A stretch of 64,000 bases of DNA, from contig JACKCN010000003.1 of NCBI GenBank assembly GCA_020634015.1, positions 310,001-374,000 on the forward strand, in the 5' to 3' direction. Positions 55,921 to 63,844 of this stretch are shown piece by piece (the first letter of the stretch is position 1; each line of letters begins with the position of its first letter). Source of the stretch: Candidatus Delongbacteria bacterium. GTDB lineage: Bacteria > CAIWAD01. A program made the translations under genes and the position numbers. The notes beneath the pieces were generated by a model. It searched no databases. It saw nothing but the letters and a program-made list of their open reading frames with translations, and was not told the DNA's origin.

Positions 55921-56352
55921 ATGCACTTTCGAATCCTGCTTCCGGAGGATCTGCCTGCCCTGCGCGCCCTGTGGGAGGCCTGTCCCGGCATCCGCCTGCG
56001 CGAAGCCGACCGTCCCGAGGCCATCGCGGCCTATCTGGCCCTGAATCCCGGCCTGAGTTTCGTGGCCGAGGATGAGGGCCGCGTGGTGGGGGGAGTGATT
56101 GCCGGACACGACGGACGGCGTGGCTCGCTCCAGCATGTGGTGGTGGAAGCCGGCCACCGGCGGCGCGGCCTGGGACGCACTCTGGTGCGGCACTGCCTGG
56201 ATGCGCTGGCCGCCGAAGGCATTCTCAAGAGCCACATCTACATTCAGCTGAACAACACCGGGGCCGAAGCCTTCTGGCGCAGTTGCGGCTGGTTCCTGCG
56301 GGACGACATCAAGATGTTCTCCTGCGTACACGGCGACAACCCGGACGCCTGA
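55921..56352 (+). CDS. GNAT-family N-acetyltransferase
   Basis: A 143-residue acetyltransferase. The acetyl-CoA motif is HVVVEAGHRRRGLGRTLVRH (about 73-92), followed by YIQLNNTGAEAFWRSCGW, which matches the YpeA/RimI-like group. The substrate is unknown. The start is uncertain: no good ribosome-binding site precedes the ATG, and a GTG 12 bases upstream is possible. It lies in the same direction as its neighbours with about 100-base gaps. Confidence 0.82.
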   Translation: MHFRILLPEDLPALRALWEACPGIRLREADRPEAIAAYLALNPGLSFVAEDEGRVVGGVIAGHDGRRGSLQHVVVEAGHRRRGLGRTLVRHCLDALAAEGILKSHIYIQLNNTGAEAFWRSCGWFLRDDIKMFSCVHGDNPDA

Positions 56353-56432
56353 TCCGGCAGCCGATGCTGACACACAGGGCCGTGGTCGTGAGTGCGGCCC
56401 CGGTTTCTGAAAGACTGAACAGGATTGCACGC

Positions 56433-57974
56433 ATGAATGCTTCCCGCTCCCTGGGACCCTCCGCCGGTCGGGTCAAGGCTCTGGCGCCCGGCCAGAACTA
56501 TGGTTTCGTCCACGATTTCCGCATGGACGCCGACGTGTTCGCGCTGTTCGAGTACGCCACTCAGGCGTTTCCCGGCGAACTGATCCAGTACGAACTGCAC
56601 GAGCAGGGAGAAGAAGGCCGCTCGCGCTTGCGCGCCGAGGACATCCAGTTCTACCCCCGTCTCAGCGTGGACCAGGTCCTGGACTGGGCCAGAGAAGGGC
56701 TGGGCGCTGAGGGGCTGACCTGGCTCAAGCGCGAGATCGCCCGCCAGCCCGAGCTGATTTCCCGGGTGTTCGGACCGCACACGGCCCCGTCGGTCAAGGA
56801 GCGCCTGCTGGCCGATGCGGCTTTTCCATTGCCCGCCTCGCTCGTGGAGAAGGCCCTTGCCCTGCCACGCTGGCGCAAGCACGCCCTGCCACGCCTGCAT
56901 CGCGTGAGCCGGTGGACCCCTGAACTGTTCCAGCTGCTCTGCGAAGCCAGCCTGCCCGAGTCCGAATTCATGAGCCTGCTGGTGAAGGCCCTGGAATCCC
57001 GGGCCACCCTGCCGTTGGAACTGCCCAACCCACCCCGGGTGAAGGCGCGCCCGCTGTACAACGCCTGGCGCCAGTTGCACACTCCGGCCCTGCTGTTGCT
57101 GATTCCGCACCTGCAGTTGAATGACACGGACGCCCGCACTCTGGCTGCACAGCTTGAGGCGAACCCTGATCTGCTGCATGCCTTCCGCGCGCACGATGGC
57201 GGGCGCAGTTGGAGTTCCATGCAGGAACTGCGCTGGCTTGCGGGAGAAGACGAATTGCCGACCTCGGTTCTGGCCGACCCGGTCCTGCCCGGAATTCTGC
57301 TCAAGGCGTTGGGTGGTGCACGCCATGCCCGTGCCGTCGACCTGCTGCGCAAGTTGCCGGCGCCTTCGCTGGACACTCTCCAGAGTGCCCTGCCCCGGCT
57401 GACTGCACCGGAAGAGCGTGCCTGGGTTCTCGCGCAACTGGCCCGGCAATCGGGCGGGCTCAGCGGGCTCAATCCGGACCTTTGCTGGCAGCTGGTGGAT
57501 CACGGGTCTTCCCTGGATGTACTGCGTTCGCTGCCTGCCGCCGAGTTCACCGGGCCGCGCATCGATCAGTTGCTGGCGCGCCCCGGCGGGCTGGAACTGC
57601 TGCTGGAGCGGGGAGCCGAGCCCGAATCGCTGGTGCGCAGTGGGCGCGCACTGCTTGAGAAAGGCCTGGATGCGCCGCTGCGCCAGAGCCTGCTCAACTG
57701 GCTGGGCACGCGCCCCGAAGCGGCCGACTGGGTCCGTGAGGGACTGGCGGGACCTGCGGAGCAGCAGGCGATTGCACTGGAAATGGCCACGGGACTTCCA
57801 TCCTTCAGCCGGGCTTTCGTGCAGCAGTTGCTGATGCTGCCCATGGACTCCGGCCATCGTCGGGCACTGGTCCAGGCCATCGACGGTCGCAATCCTGAGC
57901 GCTGGACCGAACGCTACCTCGTCACCGATGAGGAGAAGCAGGCCTGGCGCGAGGCGGGTGCCTCCCTGCTCTGA
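56433..57974 (+). CDS. Cold-shock-like domain fused to a long helical-repeat region
   Basis: A 513-residue cytoplasmic protein. Residues about 10-75 (GRVKALAPGQNYGFVHDF, DADVFALFEYA, FPGELIQYELHEQGEEGR, RAEDIQFYP) follow the pattern of a cold-shock/OB domain, which would bind single-stranded RNA or DNA. The remaining ~430 residues are helical, Leu/Ala-rich and repeat-like (LLRKLPAPSLDTLQSALPRL, LAQLARQSGGLSGLNPDL), suggesting a HEAT-like solenoid. I know no named family with this plan. The start follows AGGATTGCACGC. It is followed by a weak hairpin. Confidence 0.7.
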   Translation: MNASRSLGPSAGRVKALAPGQNYGFVHDFRMDADVFALFEYATQAFPGELIQYELHEQGEEGRSRLRAEDIQFYPRLSVDQVLDWAREGLGAEGLTWLKREIARQPELISRVFGPHTAPSVKERLLADAAFPLPASLVEKALALPRWRKHALPRLHRVSRWTPELFQLLCEASLPESEFMSLLVKALESRATLPLELPNPPRVKARPLYNAWRQLHTPALLLLIPHLQLNDTDARTLAAQLEANPDLLHAFRAHDGGRSWSSMQELRWLAGEDELPTSVLADPVLPGILLKALGGARHARAVDLLRKLPAPSLDTLQSALPRLTAPEERAWVLAQLARQSGGLSGLNPDLCWQLVDHGSSLDVLRSLPAAEFTGPRIDQLLARPGGLELLLERGAEPESLVRSGRALLEKGLDAPLRQSLLNWLGTRPEAADWVREGLAGPAEQQAIALEMATGLPSFSRAFVQQLLMLPMDSGHRRALVQAIDGRNPERWTERYLVTDEEKQAWREAGASLL

Positions 57975-57991
57975 TGGTCCCAGTGACCTGA

Positions 57992-58009
57992 ACCCGGGCC
58001 TGCCCGGGT
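57992..58009 (+). terminator. GC hairpin after the cold-shock/helical-repeat gene
   Basis: acccggg/cccgggt, loop cctg, 7 bp perfect, 17 bases past the stop. There is no T-run, so it may be a weak terminator or an RNA 3'-end stabiliser. Confidence 0.4.
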
Positions 58010-58181
58010 CGCATGCTCTTCAATTGTCACAAGTTGCTCACGGCCTCCTTTTTATCTGTTGAAACCAATATCTCTGCGCATATTGCTGGCCGACTGCATT
58101 CGCAGAACGCAACGATGCACGACTCCAAACAATCGTCGACCCGGACTCCACACCGAGCTCCGCAGCCGGAGACCTCCACGC

Positions 58182-59315
58182 ATGCTCCGTTTGTTGTTTC
58201 TGACCCTGCTCCTGCCATTGGTGGGGCACGGCTTGCCGAGATACTCGGCCCGCTACAACCAGTCCTGCCATCTCTGCCATGTCAATCCCGAAGGCGGCGG
58301 CATGCGCACCTCCTTCGGCAGCCAGTTCTTCGCCGGCACCGAGCTGGCCATGAACGGCTTCGACTTTGACAAGCTGGGTGCGCTGGAAACCCGGATCAGC
58401 GACCGGCTGAGCGTGGGTGCCGATTTCCGCACGCTGCTGGTGCACGATTCTCCTTCCGACGGTGTGGCCGATCGCCCGGCGAACACCTACGAGAACCGGC
58501 CCGAACTGAGCAGTTTCCTGCAGATGCAGGGCGATCTGTACCTGCACTTCAACCTGGCTCCGCGTTATGAAATGGTGTACGAACAGGCGCTCAGCGGCAG
58601 CTGGGAAGCCTGGGCTCTGGCGCACGTGCTGCCGGCCAACGGCAGTGTCAAGGTCGGGCGGTTCATGCCCGGGTATGGCTGGAAAACCGTGGATCACAAC
58701 GCCTTCACCCGCGAGCGCCTCGGCTTTTCCACGCGCAACCGCGAACAGGACACGGGTGTCGAGCTGGAATTCCATCCCGACGGCTACAGTTTCAGCCTGG
58801 CGCTCACCAACGGGATCAATGCCCAGTTCGATGACAATACCCAGAAGGCGCTGACCGGGCGCGTGGCGCACATGACTCGAGTGATGGGAAAGAACCTGAC
58901 TCTGGGTGCCAGCGCACGGGTCAACCGGCTGGAATCACTCACGACGGGTGCGCGCACCGTGTCGGTCTACGGACCTTTTGCCGCCTTGCATGCGGGTCCC
59001 TTCACCTGGCTCGGTGAGCTGGGTATGCTGCACGACGAATCGGTCAGTGGATCCGCGCAGCACGACGAGCTGGTGCATTCCCACGAATTCTCGTATACGG
59101 TGCGCCAGGGCATGGATGTGCTCTACAGTCACGATTTCCACGATTGGGATCTGGACGCCAACAGTGGTTTCGAGACTCGCAACCGCCTGGCGCTGGATCT
59201 GATTCCCTGGCCCTGGGTGGCCATCCAGCCCGGGGCTTCGCTCTTCCGGCGCGAGAACGGCTCTGCCGGAACCAGCTGGCTTGAACTGAGTCTGATGGTG
59301 CATTACTTCCTCTAG
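58182..59315 (+). CDS. Outer-membrane barrel with N-terminal c-type heme site (Cyc2-like porin-cytochrome)
   Basis: A 377-residue protein. After the signal peptide (about 1-18) comes RYSARYNQSCHLCHVNPEGG with one CXXCH (C29, C32, H33), then the loop GGGMRTSFGSQFF. The remainder alternates like a porin barrel (SVKVGRFMPGYGWKTV, YSFSLALTNGINAQF, WLELSLMVHYFL at the end). The plan, one heme at the neck of a barrel, is that of Cyc2-type iron oxidases, though direct homology is not established. It would move electrons across the outer membrane. A 207-base AT-rich leader (from about 58020) should hold the promoter. It is followed by YceI and two multiheme lipoproteins. Confidence 0.75.
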   Translation: MLRLLFLTLLLPLVGHGLPRYSARYNQSCHLCHVNPEGGGMRTSFGSQFFAGTELAMNGFDFDKLGALETRISDRLSVGADFRTLLVHDSPSDGVADRPANTYENRPELSSFLQMQGDLYLHFNLAPRYEMVYEQALSGSWEAWALAHVLPANGSVKVGRFMPGYGWKTVDHNAFTRERLGFSTRNREQDTGVELEFHPDGYSFSLALTNGINAQFDDNTQKALTGRVAHMTRVMGKNLTLGASARVNRLESLTTGARTVSVYGPFAALHAGPFTWLGELGMLHDESVSGSAQHDELVHSHEFSYTVRQGMDVLYSHDFHDWDLDANSGFETRNRLALDLIPWPWVAIQPGASLFRRENGSAGTSWLELSLMVHYFL

Positions 59316-59323
59316 GAGGAGCC

Positions 59324-59941
59324 ATGGCGCTGCTGACCAGAATCGTCTGCCTGTTGCTCTGTCCCTTGTTCGCCCTCGCGGGAGTCCAGTCCTTCAGCGT
59401 TTCCGGGGGCAAGGAATGGAATCGTGTGGTGTTTCACTCCGAGGCGGTTCTGGAATCCTTCGAGGGCGTGAACACACGGATCAGTGGCGAACTGAGCCTC
59501 GATCCAGACCAGCTGGGCGCTCCCGTGCACGCGGACTTCCTGGTGGACGTGAAGGGTTTTGACACGGGCATTTCCCTGCGCAACCAGCACATGCTGAGCA
59601 ATCACCTGCACGCGGAGCGGTTTCCCACGAGCCAGCTCAGGCTTGTGTCACTTCTTCCGACCCATGGGGGTGCGCTGGTGGAGAATCAGCCCCAGAGGCT
59701 GAGTGCTGAAGTGGACTTCACGTTGCACGGTGTCACGCGGCGAATCGAGGTGCCCGTGGTTGTGACCCGGGTGCCGGACGGCAGCCAGACACCTTGCCGA
59801 CATCCGGGTGCCGTATTGCATGTACAGGCCGAGTTTCCCGTGGCTCTGGCGGATTACGGCATTCCCCGGCCCGAGTTCCTGTTTCTGAAGGTGGGCGAGC
59901 AGGTCACAATCACTTTTGACTGCTGGGCCGCAAGCAATTGA
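59324..59941 (+). CDS. YceI-family periplasmic protein
   Basis: A 205-residue protein with a signal peptide (about 1-19, LLLCPLFALAG) and a single YceI-like lipocalin barrel (VVFHSEAVLESFEGVNTRIS, LRNQHMLSNHLHAERFP, VDFTLHGVTRRIEVPV). YceI proteins bind polyisoprenoids or other amphiphiles; a quinone-like ligand would suit its redox neighbours (inference). GGAGGAGCC precedes the ATG. It is 8 bases after the heme-porin gene and overlaps or abuts the diheme gene. Confidence 0.88.
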   Translation: MALLTRIVCLLLCPLFALAGVQSFSVSGGKEWNRVVFHSEAVLESFEGVNTRISGELSLDPDQLGAPVHADFLVDVKGFDTGISLRNQHMLSNHLHAERFPTSQLRLVSLLPTHGGALVENQPQRLSAEVDFTLHGVTRRIEVPVVVTRVPDGSQTPCRHPGAVLHVQAEFPVALADYGIPRPEFLFLKVGEQVTITFDCWAASN

Positions 59942-59949
59942 AAGCACGC

Positions 59950-60738
59950 ATGAAGACTCGATTCCTGACTCACGGTCTGCCCCGATTCCTGTTGCTGGGA
60001 CTTTTTCTGGGCGCTTGTGATGACATTGGCGAGAGCAACGACAATCCTCTTGGGGATTTCCAGGGATACCAGGACTGGCCCATTCTCAGCACCGATCACA
60101 TCGCTCCCGAGGTGCTGGGATCGGCACACGAAGGCGATGATCCGCGTTTCACGCGGGTGAACTTCGGCAACGTGCGCCGCAGCGGAAACCACGTGCTGGA
60201 AGGCAGTGTGGTGGTCATGGAGACCTCGCGCCAGGAAGGGTACACCGTGATCTGGCCCGAAGCGCTGGGCATCGTGGCCATGAGGAAGCTGGCTCCGGGC
60301 AGCAGTCCGGAAAGCGATGACTGGGAATGGTTCGAACTGGCGCTCACGCGCAATGCCATCCTCCAGCAGGGCACGAATCTGGGCGGGGGGTCCTGCAACT
60401 CCTGCCATGGCACGGCCGAGGATGCGGGTGCGCTGTCTTTCGCCTTCTGCCTGCAACCGGAATCCACCTCCTTCGCCAGTTCCGTGTTGCCCATCTTCCA
60501 GCAGAACTGTGTGAGCTGCCACGGCGGGACCAATGGGCTGACCTTGTCCTCGTGGGCCAGCACGATGGCCGGTGGCAACAGCGGGGCCGTGGTGGTGCCC
60601 GGCGACGCGGTGGGCAGCCTCCTGTACCAGAAGATCAATGGCATGGGAGGCATCATGCCACCCTCCGGACCGCCCCTTTCCAGTTCGCAGATCGCGACCA
60701 TCGGCCAGTGGATCGATGAGGGTGCCGGCAACAATTGA
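59950..60738 (+). CDS. Diheme lipoprotein: P460-type domain plus C-terminal c-type cytochrome
   Basis: A 262-residue lipoprotein. Lipobox LGAC is at 20-23. The first part (about 40-160) matches the cytochrome P460-like pattern (YQDWPILST, WEWFEL) and ends in CNSCH (149-153). The second (about 175-260) is a small cytochrome c with CVSCH (187-191) and a distal MPP methionine (GGIMPPSGPPL), like the domain in planctomycete-type cytochromes. Two hemes are predicted. I chose ATG at 59950; a TTG 12 bases upstream overlaps the yceI stop. It is likely an outer-membrane-anchored electron carrier. Confidence 0.75.
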   Translation: MKTRFLTHGLPRFLLLGLFLGACDDIGESNDNPLGDFQGYQDWPILSTDHIAPEVLGSAHEGDDPRFTRVNFGNVRRSGNHVLEGSVVVMETSRQEGYTVIWPEALGIVAMRKLAPGSSPESDDWEWFELALTRNAILQQGTNLGGGSCNSCHGTAEDAGALSFAFCLQPESTSFASSVLPIFQQNCVSCHGGTNGLTLSSWASTMAGGNSGAVVVPGDAVGSLLYQKINGMGGIMPPSGPPLSSSQIATIGQWIDEGAGNN

Positions 60739-61059
60739 TGCACGCCCCGATCCCGGAACCGCCAGTCTGAACTTCGGGAACGACCCCGTCCCGCCCATGC
60801 CCAGACCCGTGGACCAGCGCTGTGTCTGCCTGTCCGGGCGCCTCCCTGAAAATCTCTTCCTCCTGCTCCACTTGTGATTCTTTCGTGAGGCTTGTGGTGC
60901 GAGACTGATCCATCTTCAGTCTCGAGGATCGGGAATCGAACCGATCCACCGCACACAGCGCCACACACGCCATGCGATTCCCGCGTTCACGCTGGCGGGG
61001 ATGTGTACGCCCGGCGCTGAAGGAAGTGGCCTCACATTCTGACAACACGGGAGAGATGG
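60739..61059. other. Intergenic region with two consecutive hairpins
   Basis: These 321 bases hold no credible gene. Two adjacent perfect hairpins lie at 60901-60923 (gagactga/tcagtctc) and 60926-60947 (ggatcgg/ccgatcc), in the leader of the tetraheme gene. The second looks like a tRNA T-arm from the minus strand but does not fold as one. GGGAGAG lies before the next ATG. Confidence 0.55.
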
Positions 61060-62916
61060 ATGACACACAGGATCATGTGCAGCTGCCTGCTGGGGCTGGT
61101 CGCGAGCGCCCTGCTGCTGACCGGCTGCGATTCGGACGACGGTGATGCAATGGACAATGGTGTGGTGGTTGGCGAGAGCGCTTTCCAGGCTTACCTGTCC
61201 TGGCAGGAAGTGGATTACACCATCGACGGCACGCCCGGTCTGGGCAACGCACACCAGGGCGAGCTGGAAGATTATGCCCGGCGCATCTTCATGAACCCGA
61301 CCGCGCTGTCGTCCAGTGGCGAGCGTTACGACGAGGGGTCGATCATCGTCAAGGAGACCTTCAGCTACGATGCCGCAGGCAACCGCGTGTTGCCCGCGGG
61401 CGGTGCCCTGCTGGCCATGGTCAAGCGTGGTGGAGATTTCAACCCGGCTGCCGCGGGCTGGGAATGGTTCGAGCTCGGCACCGATGGCACCGTTCTCGCC
61501 CGCGGTGGTGCCGAGATGATGGCTGGCGCCTGCAACGGCTGCCATGGCGCCGCGCCCGGGTACGGTGGACTTGATTTTGTGTTTCATCATCCCGCACAGG
61601 TCGTGGCCGATGCCGCTCGCTTCAGCGGTTTCGAGAACTGGACCCGGATTGCGGAGACCGTGGAGGACCATGATTTCCTTCAGAGCGCCCACCAGTCTTC
61701 CTCGGGCAATGCTCTGAGACGTGTATACAAGAAGCAGGAAATGGCCAACCCGGATCAGGGAGAATATCCTGTAGGCACCACTCTGGTGAAGAGTGTCGAG
61801 CTGGATGGCTCGATCATGGAAATCACCGGCATGGTCAAGCGTGGCGCCGGTTTCAACCCGGCTGCCGGTGATTGGGAATGGTTCATGCTGGATCCCGCGG
61901 ATCACAGCATCGCGGCTCGCGGTGGTGCCGACATGCTGGACGGCATGTGCAATGGCTGCCACAGCCATGCCAATCCGGAAGAAGGCTATGGTCTGGACTT
62001 CGTGTTCCACCATCCTGGAGATGCCTTCAATTCAGGCGGAGGATATGTGGCCCAGCCTGCCCACCTGAGCGACTACCGGGACTGGCAGCAGGTGGACTAC
62101 ACCATCGACGCCAGCAATGGCCTGGGCACGGCGCACATGGGGGGCGACGCCCTCTTCAGCCGGCGCGTGTTCGCCAATCGGCCGCTGGATCCGGTGAGCA
62201 ACCAGTATCCGGTAGGCACGGTTCTGGTGAAGGAGACGTTCACCTTCGATGAAAGCGGCAACTGGGAATGGCCCGAGCAGATGGGCGTGCTGGCGATGGC
62301 CAAGCGGGGCGCGGGTTTCAACCCGGGCGCCGGGGACTGGGAGTGGCTGGTGCTGTCCAACGACGGCACCCAGATCACCGCACGCGGCGGAATGGACATG
62401 CTGAATGGCATGTGCAATGGCTGCCATGCGGCCGCCACCACCTATGACGGATTCGATTTCGTGTTCCAGCATCCCGGCCGCTCCAGTTTCGGAATCAATG
62501 ACCTGCTGCTCTACGGCGACTGGTCCGTGGTGGGCGAGGCCACCGGCGATCATGATTTCCTCAACACCGCGCACGGCGGGGCGGACGCGACCCGTCGGGT
62601 CTACAAGAAGCAGCTGGACGCGAATCCGGAACCGGTCCCCGGCGACGAGGCCTGGCCCACGGGCACGATGTTCGTCAAGGAAGTCTGGGTGGATGGGAGC
62701 GTTCTGCCCGCCCGCGCAGGGATGATCAAGCGTTCCGGCGATTTCAACCCCGAGGGTGGGGGCTGGGAGTACGTCATGTTCGAGGGCGACGGCACGGTAC
62801 TGGTTCAAGGAGGCAGCGAGACCAGCTGCTCTTCCTGCCACAGCCATGCCAACCGTGGCGAGGGCTATGGACTGGACTGGGTCTTCAGTCATGCGGACGA
62901 CCCCTTCAACAATTGA
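61060..62916 (+). CDS. Tetraheme lipoprotein made of four P460-type domains
   Basis: A 618-residue lipoprotein. Lipobox LTGC is at 20-23. Four domains of ~140 residues each contain a WEWF or WEYV block, a KRG.GFNP-type block and one CXXCH (158-162, 297-301, 452-456, 590-594). Units 1 and 3 share a QEVDYTID/QQVDYTID start, and units 2 and 4 share DHDFL..AH with RRVYKKQ, so the gene arose by duplicating a two-domain module. Cytochrome P460 proteins oxidise hydroxylamine or act in NO metabolism, but many family members are undefined. With the heme-porin upstream, electron transfer at the outer membrane is the best guess. Confidence 0.8.
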   Translation: MTHRIMCSCLLGLVASALLLTGCDSDDGDAMDNGVVVGESAFQAYLSWQEVDYTIDGTPGLGNAHQGELEDYARRIFMNPTALSSSGERYDEGSIIVKETFSYDAAGNRVLPAGGALLAMVKRGGDFNPAAAGWEWFELGTDGTVLARGGAEMMAGACNGCHGAAPGYGGLDFVFHHPAQVVADAARFSGFENWTRIAETVEDHDFLQSAHQSSSGNALRRVYKKQEMANPDQGEYPVGTTLVKSVELDGSIMEITGMVKRGAGFNPAAGDWEWFMLDPADHSIAARGGADMLDGMCNGCHSHANPEEGYGLDFVFHHPGDAFNSGGGYVAQPAHLSDYRDWQQVDYTIDASNGLGTAHMGGDALFSRRVFANRPLDPVSNQYPVGTVLVKETFTFDESGNWEWPEQMGVLAMAKRGAGFNPGAGDWEWLVLSNDGTQITARGGMDMLNGMCNGCHAAATTYDGFDFVFQHPGRSSFGINDLLLYGDWSVVGEATGDHDFLNTAHGGADATRRVYKKQLDANPEPVPGDEAWPTGTMFVKEVWVDGSVLPARAGMIKRSGDFNPEGGGWEYVMFEGDGTVLVQGGSETSCSSCHSHANRGEGYGLDWVFSHADDPFNN

Positions 62917-62942
62917 TCCAGCCAGACATTCTTGTTTGAACC

Positions 62943-62973
62943 AGGGCGGGCCGCGGATGCGGCTCGCCCTTTT
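62943..62973 (+). terminator. Intrinsic terminator after the tetraheme gene
   Basis: A 12-bp stem (agggcgggccgc with gcggctcgccct, one G-T pair, loop ggat) is followed by TTT CG. It closes the heme cluster and directly precedes the second repeat array. Confidence 0.88.
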
Positions 62974-62974
62974 C

Positions 62975-63739
62975 GTGGGAAGCCACCCGCGGAGCCACCC
63001 GAGTCCGCTGGCAGGACGCCACCCGCGGAGCCACCCGAGGATCCGCTGGCAGGACGCCACCTGCGGAGCCACCCGCGTCCGCTGGCAGGAAGCCAGCCGC
63101 GGAGCCACCCGAGTCCGCTGGCAGGACGCCAGCCGCGGAGCCACCCGAGTCCGCTGGCAGGAAGCCACCCGCGACCCGAGGTGGCTGGCAGCCCCCGCGG
63201 AGCTCCGCTGGCAGGAAGCCACCCACCCACCCAAGTCTGCTGGCAGGAGGCCACCCGCGGAGCCACCCGGAGTCCGCTGGCAGGAAGCCACCCGCGGCGC
63301 CACCCGATTCCGCTGGCAGGAAGCCACCAACGGTGCCACCCAAGTCCGCTGGCAGGACGCCACCCACGGAGCCACCCAAGTCCGCTGGCAGGACGCCAGC
63401 CGCGGCGCCACCCGGAGTCCGCTGGCAGGTCTCCACCCGCGGCGCCACCCGAGTCCGCTGGCAGGACGCCACCCACGGAGCCACCCAAGTCCGCTGGCAG
63501 GACGCCACCCGCGGAGCCACCCGAGTCCGCTGGCAGGAAGCCACCCGCGGCGCCACCCGAGTCCGCTGGCAGGAAGCCAGCCGCGGAGCCACCCGAGTCC
63601 GCTGGCAGGAAGCCACCCGCGGAGCCACCTGAAGTGGCTGGCAGGACGCCACCCACGGAGCCACCCGAATCCGCTGGCAGGACGCCAGCCGCGGAGCCAC
63701 CCGAGTCCGCTGGCAGGAAGCCAGCCGCGGAGCCACCCA
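62975..63739. repeat. Tandem array of ~36-bp repeats (about 20 copies)
   Basis: About 20 units resembling ccgctggcaggacgccaccc plus gcggagccacccgagt follow the terminator. Most are 36 bases, but several are 37 and two near 63150-63240 are rearranged, so no reading frame runs cleanly through it; this argues for a non-coding role. The core CCGCTGGCAGG is shared with the minus strand of the array at 24064-24507. No unique spacers exist, so it is not CRISPR. Confidence 0.9.
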
Positions 63740-63844
63740 TAGTGCACGTCAGCGCTTCCTGTAGTGGGGACTTTGGCGATGCCCCGTCTCTTTGGCACCT
63801 TCGCGCCCGTTCCCGGAATCAACGCGACGAATCGTGGAGGACCG

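Larger units (their letters stand above)
62917..63844. other. Gene-free region between the tetraheme gene and citF
   Basis: 928 bases without a credible gene: a terminator, then the repeat array, then about 100 bases (63740-63844) that should carry the citF promoter. Long open frames here on both strands come from the repeat's lack of stop codons. Confidence 0.75.

Noticed and set aside
60926..60947. tRNA T-arm-like sequence on the minus strand
   Set aside because: TTCGATT is present but the stem has mismatches in tRNA register, and no acceptor, D-arm or anticodon arm can be built around it.
63795..63815. Third sigma-54-like site before citF (TTTGGCACC...)
   Set aside because: The GG-to-GC spacing is 9 rather than 10 bases, which normally abolishes function.
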